From a virus: DNA of 64,000 bases. The position numbers and the translations under genes were made by a program. The stretch covers positions 1 through 64,000 of IMG/VR virus record IMGVR_UViG_3300018424_000015. The stretch is one strand, 5' to 3'. Position 1 is the stretch's first letter. Each line of letters starts with the position of its first letter. The notes below the pieces were generated by a model. That model did not search any database. It was given only the letters and a program-made list of their open reading frames with translations, and had not been told where the DNA came from. Shown here piece by piece: positions 1 through 7,922 of this stretch.

Positions 1-393
1 ATCGTCGTAATCGTTATCATCTCCCTTATCACCAAGTGCTTTGATATCAATCATATCTTTTTCGCCACCTGGCATATCATCATTATCGCCATCGAAGTCT
101 GGAATTAATTTATTAATTGGTTTAATAGCGATTGGCATTGGCGCTGATGGCATTGGTTCTGGAACCTTTGGCATCATGTCTGGATTTACTTTTTGAAAAA
201 GTTTCATCGCATCTGCAATAGCATCACCTTCAGCAGAAATAGTTAAATTCATTCTTGGCTTTTCTTCTGGTTTAGGTGGCATAGTAGGTGCCATTGGTGC
301 TGGCATTGGATCGCCGCAAGCCTCATCTGTTGGAACATCTACTCTTGCTGTGTCAAGTTCCTGCATTTTGGCCACTAATTCTTGAAAGTTCAT
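1..393 (-). CDS. Acidic Met/Pro-rich phage protein, 3' end outside window
   Basis: The frame is open from ATG at 393 to the window edge (131 codons, no stop). The N-terminus reads MNFQELVAKMQELD. It is followed by a Pro/Met-rich low-complexity stretch (about residues 25-45), a short segment that could fold (about 46-75), another Pro/Met-rich stretch and an Asp-rich end. Composition and length recall conserved unknown proteins encoded among structural genes of marine T4-like phages; that similarity is from memory. It starts 2 bases after the stop of the next gene on the same strand, so it probably shares its transcript. Function unknown. Confidence 0.6.
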   Translation of the reverse strand, partial: MNFQELVAKMQELDTARVDVPTDEACGDPMPAPMAPTMPPKPEEKPRMNLTISAEGDAIADAMKLFQKVNPDMMPKVPEPMPSAPMPIAIKPINKLIPDFDGDNDDMPGGEKDMIDIKALGDKGDDNDYDD

Positions 394-394
394 A

Positions 395-979
395 TTAGTT
401 ACTCCCTACAGGACTTTTTACGCCTGCTTTATCTGCTTTAATCTTAGGAACATCTTGATAAACATCAGCTTTTAATTTGTCAGTCCCTAACTCTTTACGT
501 CTTTCTTTTGATTCCTTAGAAAGACTCTTTAAAAAATCTTTGTTGAAGTCGTCACCGAAGTAATCTTTATGCTTAGGCTTTAATGCTTCTTTATATTGAT
601 TATCGTGTAAAAGAGCACCTGTCATTTTGCTATCACCAACTGCTTGATCTTCTTCGCTAGGACTTGCGCTATTACGTACTTTGTAATAACCTGAATCGCA
701 ACATCCCATTTCGAAGATTTCTTTTTCAATTTCAGTTGTTGTTAATGGATACTCAGTTACAACATTAAAAGTATGAACTTCCACATTTTTAAGCGTAGGA
801 AATTCCATAGGTGATTCTGTAACTGGCGTTGTTTTCATTTTTTCAAAATTAACAACACTTCTGCTTTCCAGTCTTGCTTTTAATTCGTCAGCAAAACTTT
901 CTGGCACGTCGCCAGCAATCTTCACATTAAAACTATATGTTTTCTTGCTTTCAGCTAGATATTCTTTAAACGTCTTCAT
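395..979 (-). CDS. Unknown protein with T4 capsid-targeting-like N-terminus
   Basis: 194 residues. The first eleven, MKTFKEYLAES, closely resemble the capsid-targeting peptide of T4 internal proteins (MKTYQEFIAEA), and L-A-E fits the gp21 prohead protease rule (I/L-x-E before the cut). If this holds, the protein is packed into the prohead and trimmed after Glu10. The rest is charged, with a Lys-rich C-terminal third and a Cys-Cys pair near residue 93; I recognise no domain. Its ATG lies five bases after an ATAAATA late motif that overlaps the end of the gp16-like gene, so it may be made from a leaderless late mRNA. Family known only as marine-phage hypothetical; the targeting role is inference. 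Confidence 0.6.
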   Translation of the reverse strand: MKTFKEYLAESKKTYSFNVKIAGDVPESFADELKARLESRSVVNFEKMKTTPVTESPMEFPTLKNVEVHTFNVVTEYPLTTTEIEKEIFEMGCCDSGYYKVRNSASPSEEDQAVGDSKMTGALLHDNQYKEALKPKHKDYFGDDFNKDFLKSLSKESKERRKELGTDKLKADVYQDVPKIKADKAGVKSPVGSN

Positions 980-984
980 ATGTA

Positions 985-991
985 TATTTAT
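985..991 (-). promoter_or_regulatory. Late promoter -10 motif ATAAATA
   Basis: On the minus strand ATAAATA is followed by TACAT and then the ATG at 979. It matches the T4 late consensus TATAAATA in 7 of 8 positions. In T4 the transcript starts about six bases after the motif, which is the A of the ATG here. Confidence 0.6.
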
Positions 992-1485
992 TCCTTTTCG
1001 CTCAATTTCTTGATTAATTCATTGCGATCAAGCATAACATACCCTTTTCCGTCCAAAATATCGTCTTGATCACCGCTGTCTTTATCTATTTTAAGTTTTT
1101 TTAATTGTAAATCAACAGCTTTTAACTTCTTATCTACCTTAGCTGCTTTTGCTTCTATAGCATTTTTCATCATACTACTAGCAACTTCAAATATTCTACC
1201 ACTGTATCTTACTTCTACGTTCATACCTAAATCCATTAAATCGTCATATGCTTTTTCTGCTTTTGTAGACAAATGATCTAGCTCTTCTTCTCCTAAAGAA
1301 TCAAGTTCTTTAACTTGTGGTAAATCTCTTGTAATTTCTGCAACTTTGTTATAACTGTCTTCGGCGTTTTTAACAACTTTATGATTTTCTTCGACAGCCA
1401 TAGGATCAACAACAATTTCAGTAGCTGTTTCTACTGCTTGTTCTTTATCTTCTAAATTAAACAGTTCTTCTAATTTCTTTGTCAT
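988..1485 (-). CDS. gp16: Probable terminase small subunit (gp16-like)
   Basis: 165 residues, the same size as T4 gp16 (164). It has an acidic N-terminus, a central helical region (about residues 80-135, including a segment around GRIFEVASSMMKN) and a C-terminal motif GYVMLDRNELIKKL. That motif parallels the ATVFMGSPTEL region at the end of T4 gp16 and the FVGS-TAEL motif of cyanophage gp16. Small terminases form rings that recognise phage DNA and regulate the gp17 motor. gp17 is not next to it, unlike in T4. An ATAAGTA motif with five-base spacing precedes its ATG. The assignment rests on motif resemblance and size. Confidence 0.62.
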   Translation of the reverse strand: MTKKLEELFNLEDKEQAVETATEIVVDPMAVEENHKVVKNAEDSYNKVAEITRDLPQVKELDSLGEEELDHLSTKAEKAYDDLMDLGMNVEVRYSGRIFEVASSMMKNAIEAKAAKVDKKLKAVDLQLKKLKIDKDSGDQDDILDGKGYVMLDRNELIKKLSEKE

Positions 1486-1490
1486 AATAC

Positions 1491-1497
1491 TACTTAT
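1491..1497 (-). promoter_or_regulatory. Variant late motif ATAAGTA
   Basis: ATAAGTA followed by GTATT and the ATG at 1485, so the spacing equals that at 985, 3403 and other sites. One base differs from ATAAATA. It overlaps the end of the gp4-like gene. Confidence 0.4.
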
Positions 1498-1934
1498 CTA
1501 CGTTTGGTACCTTGATAAAAAATATCTTCTTCACTAACAACTCTAAATCTAACACCTTGTTGTTTACACCATTTATTAGCAGCTTCCCACTTTGCCATAT
1601 TTTTTACATATTGTTCTTGATTGTATCTGCTCTTTCCAACATTTTCTCTTAGTGTCTGATTCTTAGGTTTTACTTCAACTACTTCTGCGTGTTTCTTTCC
1701 ATTTTTATCATTATACACTATAAAGAAATCAGGAACATAAATTGTATACTTTCCTGTTAGCGGATCTCTGTAAGGAATCTTAATACTTTCACTAGCCCAT
1801 TGAGAAACGCCAGGGTGCTCGTCTAGTAATCTCATAAAAACAGTTTCCCAACTTGATCTTGCAAGAGGTCTTCTAGTCCCGACATACTTCTCGGGGTTCT
1901 TCATGGTAAATCTTCCTTGTGCAAACTTTGGCAT
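1494..1934 (-). CDS. gp4: Head completion protein gp4-like (TnsA-like nuclease fold)
   Basis: 146 residues against about 150 for T4 gp4. It shares the opening pattern (x-Q-G-R/K-F ... K-NP-x-KYVG), the SSWE motif (about residues 27-30), I-P-Y-x-D (53-57), PDFFIVY (68-74) and E-V-K-P (about 87-90). These residues form a PD-(D/E)xK-like arrangement (E in SWE, D in PDF, E-x-K). T4 gp4 acts at the end of head filling, before neck attachment. The ATG overlaps the stop of the preceding gene as TAATG, so translation is probably coupled. Confident on family; nuclease activity itself is not shown by sequence. Confidence 0.82.
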   Translation of the reverse strand: MPKFAQGRFTMKNPEKYVGTRRPLARSSWETVFMRLLDEHPGVSQWASESIKIPYRDPLTGKYTIYVPDFFIVYNDKNGKKHAEVVEVKPKNQTLRENVGKSRYNQEQYVKNMAKWEAANKWCKQQGVRFRVVSEEDIFYQGTKRR

Positions 1935-2311
1935 TACGCCCTCACGTTTCTTTGTTTGCTCACATCAGATAAGGCTTCTCTGAATCCTAAAGTAGAAATA
2001 CTAGATCTATTATTGTTTAAAATTTCTGCAACCAAAGCACTTAAATTTAAATTGTCAAATCCTTTAATCTCATCTAAGATTTTAAAGATAGGTACTTCTT
2101 CGTACTTTGCTTGTTTTAATAAAACTGATGCTGCTGTTGTTGCTGCTGCTCTTTGAAAACCATTCTTTTCAAAAAAGTTTACCGCTGCATCGACTTCAGT
2201 AGGATTATATGATATAGGATCTTCACCATATGTATCAAAAAATAATCTAGATCTTGCAGCACTGTCTTGTACTTGTTTAGCTGGAAGATTTGAAGTTGTG
2301 TTTACTGGCAT
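1934..2311 (-). CDS. Conserved marine T4-like phage protein, unknown
   Basis: 125 residues, soluble, mixed alpha. Recognisable features are the N-terminal KQVQDSAARSRLFFDTYG block (about 12-29), an Ala/Thr-rich helix (about 53-65) and the C-terminal EILNNNRSSISTLGFR block (about 95-110). Similar proteins sit beside tail and head-completion genes in cyanophages (memory, not a search). It lies between the tube-initiator-like gene (3-base gap) and gp4 (TAATG overlap). A virion or assembly role is likely from context only. Confidence 0.6.
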   Translation of the reverse strand: MPVNTTSNLPAKQVQDSAARSRLFFDTYGEDPISYNPTEVDAAVNFFEKNGFQRAAATTAASVLLKQAKYEEVPIFKILDEIKGFDNLNLSALVAEILNNNRSSISTLGFREALSDVSKQRNVRA

Positions 2312-2314
2312 ATT

Positions 2315-3397
2315 TTATAATCCTTCTGGCACCATATTTTTCGGCGATGCATTTGTGCCTTCGTCGCCTGTATTATTCTTAGGAGTAATAATACCTGCAA
2401 TGCCGCTTACTGTATTAGCAATTTTTTGTGTACCTGCTGGACTTGTTAGAATATTAATTGCTTCTTGTTTAAGACTTTCTTTCGATAGTCCTTTAATATT
2501 TCTTGCTGTATTAATTGCACCGATTGCTGTAGATAAAAATCCTGCTGGAGAATTAAATGCTGTTCCGTCACCAATTGCACCAAACACCTGTTCTAATCCA
2601 TCAAGCACACCACCTTCTCCAACTAGGTTACTCACGCCGCCACCCGCAACACTTAATGGTGAAGGTGTATTGTCGTAGTGTAGTGTAGCAAACCCTTTAG
2701 GATTGCCTTCGCTTACTGTTCCTGCTGTGTATTGAACTGCTTCATATTGCAATGTCATTTGACTTTCTGCTGGCTCACTTGATGCAGTATAATCCATACT
2801 ACCGTGAGACCAAGAAGTAATTTTAGGATTAACTAAAGTATAACCTATAAATCTTCTTCTACCCATAGTATAAATTGTTACGCTTTTAAACAACGGTGCA
2901 GTAACGTTATTGTCTAAGCCATATCTAAAATGTAAATTTTCTGTTGTTTGTCTGTATGCATTACTTTCCCATGCAGCATTAGGCAATGCTCTATCTTTAA
3001 TATAGTATCCATAATATATTGCCCATAACGCTGACACTACACCTTGATTATCATCGTGGAATGTTAAGTTAACAGGATCATAGCTAATCATTTTATAAAG
3101 AATACGTTTTCTGTTATACTGATTTAAAGTTTCAGTTTCAAATGTAAACTTAGGTAAGTCTGCGGTTTTAACTAGCAGGCCAAATTCTTCACTATGTTTT
3201 TGTGAAAAGTTTGCAGCACCGTGTGCTGACTTATCTATTTCAAATCTAACATAATAGTTAAATTTAGTTTTAGGGGCTAATCTATATCCGTCGTCAAGGA
3301 ATAGTCTTGTAGCGTGTTGATAGTTCCCTACAAGTCCTTTAGGATTTGTTAACCCTGAAAAAACATCTGTTAAAAATCTTGTAAATTTGTTGGCCAT
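2315..3397 (-). CDS. Tail-tube-fold protein, probably gp54-type tube initiator
   Basis: 360 residues. Residues about 35-240 show the tail-tube-type pattern: FNYYVRFEI, then LPKFTFETETLNQYNRKRIL, SYDPVNLTFHDD, and PKITSWSHGSMDY with a following Q-M-T-L-Q-Y-E strand. T4 gp54 (320 residues) and gp19 share such a fold, and gp54 nucleates tube polymerisation on the baseplate. The C-terminal 120 residues are Gly/Ala-rich and probably flexible. Its own late motif stands five bases before the ATG, downstream of the gp19 terminator. It could also be another tube paralogue; exact gp number uncertain. Confidence 0.6.
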   Translation of the reverse strand: MANKFTRFLTDVFSGLTNPKGLVGNYQHATRLFLDDGYRLAPKTKFNYYVRFEIDKSAHGAANFSQKHSEEFGLLVKTADLPKFTFETETLNQYNRKRILYKMISYDPVNLTFHDDNQGVVSALWAIYYGYYIKDRALPNAAWESNAYRQTTENLHFRYGLDNNVTAPLFKSVTIYTMGRRRFIGYTLVNPKITSWSHGSMDYTASSEPAESQMTLQYEAVQYTAGTVSEGNPKGFATLHYDNTPSPLSVAGGGVSNLVGEGGVLDGLEQVFGAIGDGTAFNSPAGFLSTAIGAINTARNIKGLSKESLKQEAINILTSPAGTQKIANTVSGIAGIITPKNNTGDEGTNASPKNMVPEGL

Positions 3398-3402
3398 ACT
3401 AT

Positions 3403-3409
3403 TATTTAG
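3403..3409 (-). promoter_or_regulatory. Late promoter motif CTAAATA
   Basis: CTAAATA followed by ATAGT and the ATG at 3397. It lies just downstream of the gp19 terminator and begins a new transcription unit. The five-base spacing implies a leaderless message. Confidence 0.6.
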
Positions 3410-3413
3410 CCAT

Positions 3414-3445
3414 AAAAAAAGCCCGGAAAAAATCCGGGCTTTTTA
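3414..3445 (-). terminator. Rho-independent terminator after gp19
   Basis: Perfect 7-bp stem GCCCGGA (3421-3427) with TCCGGGC (3433-3439), a five-base A loop, flanked by T runs on either strand. It ends the gp18-gp19 unit and, being symmetric, could also stop plus-strand transcription. Confidence 0.9.
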
Positions 3446-3466
3446 ATTCTATTACTAGTACTAGTA

Positions 3467-4108
3467 TTAGCCTTGAGCAGCAGTAGCACCAGTTGTTGCT
3501 TCGCCGAGTGTTCTTTCGACAGCAGCACCAATACCAACTCCAACTCCTTGCTCTCCAGCACCCCATTGTACCATGTTATCAAAGCGGATTGTTAGTGCAA
3601 CCTGCATTGGTTCATTAGTACCATAGTTTGCATCTCCGTAATCAACGTTAGTTAGGAAACAACCGTACATTACTTGAGTTTCAAGTACGTTTACACCTGA
3701 TGGGTTGTTACCATTACCACCGTCTAATACTTCGATCTTAGTAGTAAATTTGTAGTCAATACCTGATCTTGCAGAAGCCTGTTCAACAAAGTCAAATTGT
3801 TTCTGTACCTGTTGACCTACAAGTTTCTGTACTTCTCCACTTGCATCGTCACGTAAGTTTAGAGCTAATGTCTCAAATGTATACTTACCTGCAAGGTATA
3901 CACGTGAGTTGTAAATCTCTAACGGCATTTCTTCAAAACCAACTTTTGGTCTTGAAACATCAACAACTTGTTTTGTTAACTCAGTTGCAGCAGTAACTCC
4001 AAATCCTAATAAAGTAACGCGGAAGCGATACTTTAATTTAGGCATCAAGAGCACTTGGTTGCCTGCGTCTGTTGGTACTGAGAAGTTATTAAGTGATGTA
4101 ATAGGCAT
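3467..4108 (-). CDS. gp19: Tail tube protein gp19
   Basis: 213 residues (T4 163). Tube-family pattern: KLKYRFRVTLLGFG (about 24-37), VSRPKVGFEEMPLEIYNSRVYLAGKY (two strands around 52-77, a typical tube motif), FETLALNLRD (78-87) and a C-terminal MQVALTIRFDNMVQW strand. It polymerises into the inner tail tube surrounded by gp18. The extra length is a Gly/Ala-rich C-terminal tail. It lies 2 bases after the sheath stop codon, as in T4 (18-19), and is followed by a strong terminator. The family is clear; only the tail extension is unusual. Confidence 0.9.
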   Translation of the reverse strand: MPITSLNNFSVPTDAGNQVLLMPKLKYRFRVTLLGFGVTAATELTKQVVDVSRPKVGFEEMPLEIYNSRVYLAGKYTFETLALNLRDDASGEVQKLVGQQVQKQFDFVEQASARSGIDYKFTTKIEVLDGGNGNNPSGVNVLETQVMYGCFLTNVDYGDANYGTNEPMQVALTIRFDNMVQWGAGEQGVGVGIGAAVERTLGEATTGATAAQG

Positions 4109-4110
4109 GA

Positions 4111-7100
4111 TTAAATTTCTCCTGTGTTCTTGACACGCAATGGAATGTAGATGAATTCAATCGCCTTAACTGGTTCAATCGCAATATCAACATATAGTTC
4201 GTTGCGGTCGATTCTAGCAGGAGTATTATTTGTTTCATCACACACTACCGCGAAATCATACAGAGCTCTCAAACCAACCAACTCAAGTAGTAATGATTCT
4301 ACCGCTTGTTTGATTTCGTCTCTTGTGATTTTATCATTTGGTTCAAAAATGTAAGGACGAGCCAATTTATTAAGCTGACTACGTAAGTACACTACCAAAC
4401 GTGCTACGTTAATTCTATCTAGTGCAGAAGCATTTCTACCTCTAGTTTTCTGACCGTAGTTAACTAAACCAACACCATTAAAGAATGTAATTGGATTAAT
4501 CTTTAGGTCATATAACGTATCTCTTTGTCCTTCATTAAGTGCAACAGTTTGGAATTCGCCAGTTGCAGCATCAATGTATCCTACTGCTGTAGCGTTTGAA
4601 ATTCCACCACGTCTTGTACCTGCTGGTGCAAACCATGGATAAGCAACTTGGTCACTTAGTGCAACTGTTCTCATCATCATGTGTGTAGCAGGAACAACTG
4701 CGTTTGCTCCACCTAAATCAGTTGTAAATCCGTTTGGATAAAACACTGCCAAGTATTCGTCGAATGTAACAAGACCATCGTCACTGTTATCTACAACAAG
4801 GTTAGCATTTGAACCGTAGTTGGTCAATGAAGTAGCATTTGCTGGAAGTCTTAAAGGTGTGTCACCTAATACAAATGCTGTTAAACCTCTGTCAATGTTT
4901 AGGTTAACAAGGTTTGACATTACTTCAGTGTATCCTGGAGCAGCAATAATGTTGAAGTTTCTACGTTCTTCATCTCTAATCTGCTCACTTGTATCAATTA
5001 CAGATTTCATAGCCTGTACTACAACCATACGCTGTGCTTTACGTCCGAAGCTACCTGAACCATCTTCTTGGTTGCCTGACTGTGTTACCCAACGATCAGT
5101 TGCATAACCACTCATTGCTTCGTCGCCGTTGCGTGGGTTGTCTGCTGTTACATCAATGTAGTTGTTAGCATAACGTTTAACGTTACCGCCACTTCTACGT
5201 AAGTTCCATAACAACATTCCTTTTGGATATAGTGCTGGATCTGGAGCATCTGGGTCTAGGTAATTGTTTGTAAGCAAGTCTTTGATAGTTGCCTCTGTAT
5301 TACCTGTTGCACCTGATAAACCATAACGTGCATCAGCAAAAAGAACGCCTTCTTCTGTTGTTTGATCAGTTTTATCTAACTGTACCCATTCTAGTAATAA
5401 ACCATTCCAACGATAAATTGTTGGGAAGTTTTCTAGATCAGCTGTTGAAATCCAAAGATCTCCATCAACTAGTGCAGTACCGTCGCTTTGTCCTGTTGTA
5501 GCACTTGGTGCTGTTGCAGAAACAATTGGACCTGCTGGACTTGCACTTGCGTAAACATTATGATATCCAACCCAATCACTGCCATTATGTACCATAATGT
5601 CAACTTCACTAAATTCTGGGTTGTACCATAATTGTCCATCAGCTGGTTCATTTTCTGGATTATTTGAACTTGCTTTAAAGTCTGCTGCTGCAAGTGGTTG
5701 CCAGTTAGAAGCAACATAATCTTCATCTGCACCTGATGGAGCAGTGTAGAAGTTAGATGTTCCAATTAAAGTATTAATACTAAATGGTGTAAACACTCCA
5801 CCGATTGGTGTGTTTGTACCGTCAGTAATTCTAAAGTCGCCGCCTAAGTTGTGTGAAATAACAACTTCGTTGTCAGCTGTAATAGAAGCTTGAATGTTTG
5901 TAAATCCTGCGGAGTTAACAGCATTTGCCATTAATTCAGCATCATCTGCATTACCAGCAGCAGTAAAGGATACTTCAACACCTGCGTTTAGTGTTGCTGA
6001 AGTTTTTACTGATTCAGCAATTGTAAAAGTGTTTGATCCTACTGTAAATGAGCTACTTGTAATTTCATCTGAAGTAATTGATGTTGCTTCAGTTGCATTA
6101 CGTCTCCACACTCTAAACGTTGCTGTTGCAGGAGTTGTATCATTGTTGCTGTTTTCGTTTGCATTTGATTGTACAAACAATGTATCAGCTGCAATGTTAA
6201 CACCGCCACCGCTTCTATCTAATGTGTAAGTTGCTGTGCTACCGTTAGCATAAATCGGAGCATCAACTGCGCCCCATGATTTAGTAGCACTTGACCACTG
6301 ATATGCTCTCCATCTTGCACCATTGTTAGGTTCTGTAGTTTTAATCCATACAGAGCCTGTTGGGCGTGGTTCGCTATCATCTACTTTCCATTCTGGAACA
6401 GATGTGTGTGCTGACTGTTGCAATGCTGGACCATAGTATGTTGCTTTTGCAATACCTAGTGCATCAAAGTCCATGTTTGGTAAAGTATTACCGTCACCAA
6501 TAACAATTGCATTAGCAAGTGAACTATCACCTACTGCATCGTCTAATGTGCCATCGCTGTAAAGATAAAGTTTACCGCTAACGTTTCTAGCAACAACACC
6601 TTGTGTTGCTGTAATAGCACCGTTAATTGCTGTAACTAAGTCATCTAATGTACCTGTTACTTCAAAGTCTGTTCCGTTAATTGTAAAGTGGCCTGATGTT
6701 GCTGTAAATGTTGAGCCTTGTACTGTTGGATTACTAGCAGTCCAATCGTTACTACCTACTAATACCCAACTTCCTGAAGTTACTGTTGAACCGTTACCAG
6801 ATGATTTATAGTAAATTCTAGCTGTTTCTTTTGAAGCAGTAAATGATCCACTTCCGTCAACAGTTTCAAAAACTACTGCATATTCGCCGATTGCACCAAC
6901 TGACCCTTTTGGCACTCCGTTGTCAATTTTGGTTGTATCGTCATCTGTTAAAACTATTGGTGTTTTTGCAGCAAACTTTTGTCCACCGCTTGTTGTTACT
7001 GCTGCACCGTTCCATTCTTGAATACCGAATGTAGTGCCTCTAGTATCAATCCACCAAGTTCCATTGTCAGGATCCGCTCCCGGAGCCTCTGATGTACCTG

Positions 7101-7458
7101 CTAGTTGTGATAAGTCTACATCGGCTCTAGTTACAAACGCTGCGTTAGAAACACCTAGCAAACTATATGCTGCTAGAAGTCCGTATTCATTTAATTCGCT
7201 ACCGTGAATCGGTGTATTACTTGCTGTCTTTTCAAAGTTTGGTACTCCAAAAAGATCTACTAATTCTTTCTGTGAAGTTACTTTAAATGCTGATCCAGCA
7301 TTTGCTTTAGTTGTTGCCGCTGCTGTGCCTGTGCCTGCGGCGTTTTGTTTATCTTGTGCAGTTGCTACAATAATAAGTGGAGTTGTCCCTGGTTCTGCCG
7401 GGGTATAAAAACTCTCATCAATTACCGTAACTTCTACTCCTGGTGATTGTAGTGCCAT
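4111..7458 (-). CDS. gp18: Contractile tail sheath protein gp18, enlarged
   Basis: 1115 residues, against 659 in T4. Start and end match sheath proteins: ALQSPGVEVTVIDES at the N-terminus, and a C-terminal domain (about 700-1115) with NFNIIAAPGY, YPWFAPAGTRRG, INPITFFNGVGLVNYGQKT, RINVARLVVYLRSQLN and the closing VKAIEFIYIPLRV strand. The middle, about residues 115-700, is a large insertion of beta-rich material with repeated W-containing modules (WWIDTRGT, VWIKTTEP, LWYNPEF, LWISTADLENF) that would project outward. SD sequence AGGAGAGA precedes the ATG; a CTAAATA motif lies about 50 bases upstream. Confidence 0.93.
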   Translation of the reverse strand: MALQSPGVEVTVIDESFYTPAEPGTTPLIIVATAQDKQNAAGTGTAAATTKANAGSAFKVTSQKELVDLFGVPNFEKTASNTPIHGSELNEYGLLAAYSLLGVSNAAFVTRADVDLSQLAGTSEAPGADPDNGTWWIDTRGTTFGIQEWNGAAVTTSGGQKFAAKTPIVLTDDDTTKIDNGVPKGSVGAIGEYAVVFETVDGSGSFTASKETARIYYKSSGNGSTVTSGSWVLVGSNDWTASNPTVQGSTFTATSGHFTINGTDFEVTGTLDDLVTAINGAITATQGVVARNVSGKLYLYSDGTLDDAVGDSSLANAIVIGDGNTLPNMDFDALGIAKATYYGPALQQSAHTSVPEWKVDDSEPRPTGSVWIKTTEPNNGARWRAYQWSSATKSWGAVDAPIYANGSTATYTLDRSGGGVNIAADTLFVQSNANENSNNDTTPATATFRVWRRNATEATSITSDEITSSSFTVGSNTFTIAESVKTSATLNAGVEVSFTAAGNADDAELMANAVNSAGFTNIQASITADNEVVISHNLGGDFRITDGTNTPIGGVFTPFSINTLIGTSNFYTAPSGADEDYVASNWQPLAAADFKASSNNPENEPADGQLWYNPEFSEVDIMVHNGSDWVGYHNVYASASPAGPIVSATAPSATTGQSDGTALVDGDLWISTADLENFPTIYRWNGLLLEWVQLDKTDQTTEEGVLFADARYGLSGATGNTEATIKDLLTNNYLDPDAPDPALYPKGMLLWNLRRSGGNVKRYANNYIDVTADNPRNGDEAMSGYATDRWVTQSGNQEDGSGSFGRKAQRMVVVQAMKSVIDTSEQIRDEERRNFNIIAAPGYTEVMSNLVNLNIDRGLTAFVLGDTPLRLPANATSLTNYGSNANLVVDNSDDGLVTFDEYLAVFYPNGFTTDLGGANAVVPATHMMMRTVALSDQVAYPWFAPAGTRRGGISNATAVGYIDAATGEFQTVALNEGQRDTLYDLKINPITFFNGVGLVNYGQKTRGRNASALDRINVARLVVYLRSQLNKLARPYIFEPNDKITRDEIKQAVESLLLELVGLRALYDFAVVCDETNNTPARIDRNELYVDIAIEPVKAIEFIYIPLRVKNTGEI

Positions 7459-7509
7459 TCTAATCTCTCCTGGTAATGTTAAAAGTTCATTACGTAACTT
7501 ATGCTAATG

Positions 7510-7516
7510 TATTTAG
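7510..7516 (-). promoter_or_regulatory. Late promoter motif CTAAATA for sheath-tube unit
   Basis: CTAAATA on the minus strand, 51 bases before the gp18 start. A transcript starting about 7504 would have a short leader with an AGGAGAGA ribosome site. It contrasts with the leaderless arrangement seen elsewhere. Confidence 0.55.
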
Positions 7517-7571
7517 CGTAATCTTTTAAAAATGGTGCTTTAAGGTGCATATATAAAGGGATTGAAAAGGT

Positions 7572-7578
7572 GTAAATA
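7572..7578 (+). promoter_or_regulatory. Late-like motif GTAAATA before HNH gene
   Basis: GTAAATA, then ACATT, then the ATG at 7584: the same five-base spacing as the other leaderless candidates. No Shine-Dalgarno sequence lies between motif and start. Confidence 0.45.
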
Positions 7579-7583
7579 ACATT

Positions 7584-7922
7584 ATGAGACCACTATGTAA
7601 AGGGTGCAATAAACGCCCACGTGCAGTTAATTATAAGAAAGGTACTAAAACGTACTATCGCAAACTATGCGAAGGATGTTTAAAGTACGGCACTAACTAT
7701 GGTATCACTATGTGGGAACAGTCAGGGTACAAGAAGAAGAAATCTTGCGACAAGTGCGGTTTTAAATCAACACACGATGACATATTCAAGGTATTCCATG
7801 TAGATGGAAACTTGAACAATTGTAGACCAACTAATTTAAAAACAGTGTGCTCGAACTGTGCTGTAATAATATCAAAAGAAAATGTTACTTGGAAGCAAGG
7901 GGATCTTGTAGCAGATTTTTAA
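7584..7922 (+). CDS. HNH-like zinc-binding endonuclease homologue
   Basis: 112 residues. Two N-terminal CxxC pairs: C5-x2-C8 and C29-x2-C32. Then a CxxC around residues 55-58 leads into an HNH-like block, FHVDGNLNNCRPTNLKTVC-SNC, carrying H-x-D, N-x2-N and a final C-x2-C. The order Cys pair, H-x-D-G-N, R-P-x-N-L, C-x2-C is that of HNH endonucleases, with zinc fixed by the Cys pairs. It could be a free-standing homing-type nuclease or a packaging-linked nuclease. It is an isolated plus-strand gene whose last 38 bases overlap the convergent dNMP kinase gene. Confidence 0.6.
   Translation: MRPLCKGCNKRPRAVNYKKGTKTYYRKLCEGCLKYGTNYGITMWEQSGYKKKKSCDKCGFKSTHDDIFKVFHVDGNLNNCRPTNLKTVCSNCAVIISKENVTWKQGDLVADF

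Noticed and set aside
1917-2156. Plus-strand open frame of 79 residues opposite the 125-residue gene
   Set aside because: Fully antisense to a gene with coupled starts; no ribosome site, low-complexity hydrophobic product.
4111-7458. Intein in the enlarged sheath
   Set aside because: The inserted middle lacks splice-junction residues (Cys/Ser start, His-Asn end) and homing nuclease motifs; it looks like added beta domains.
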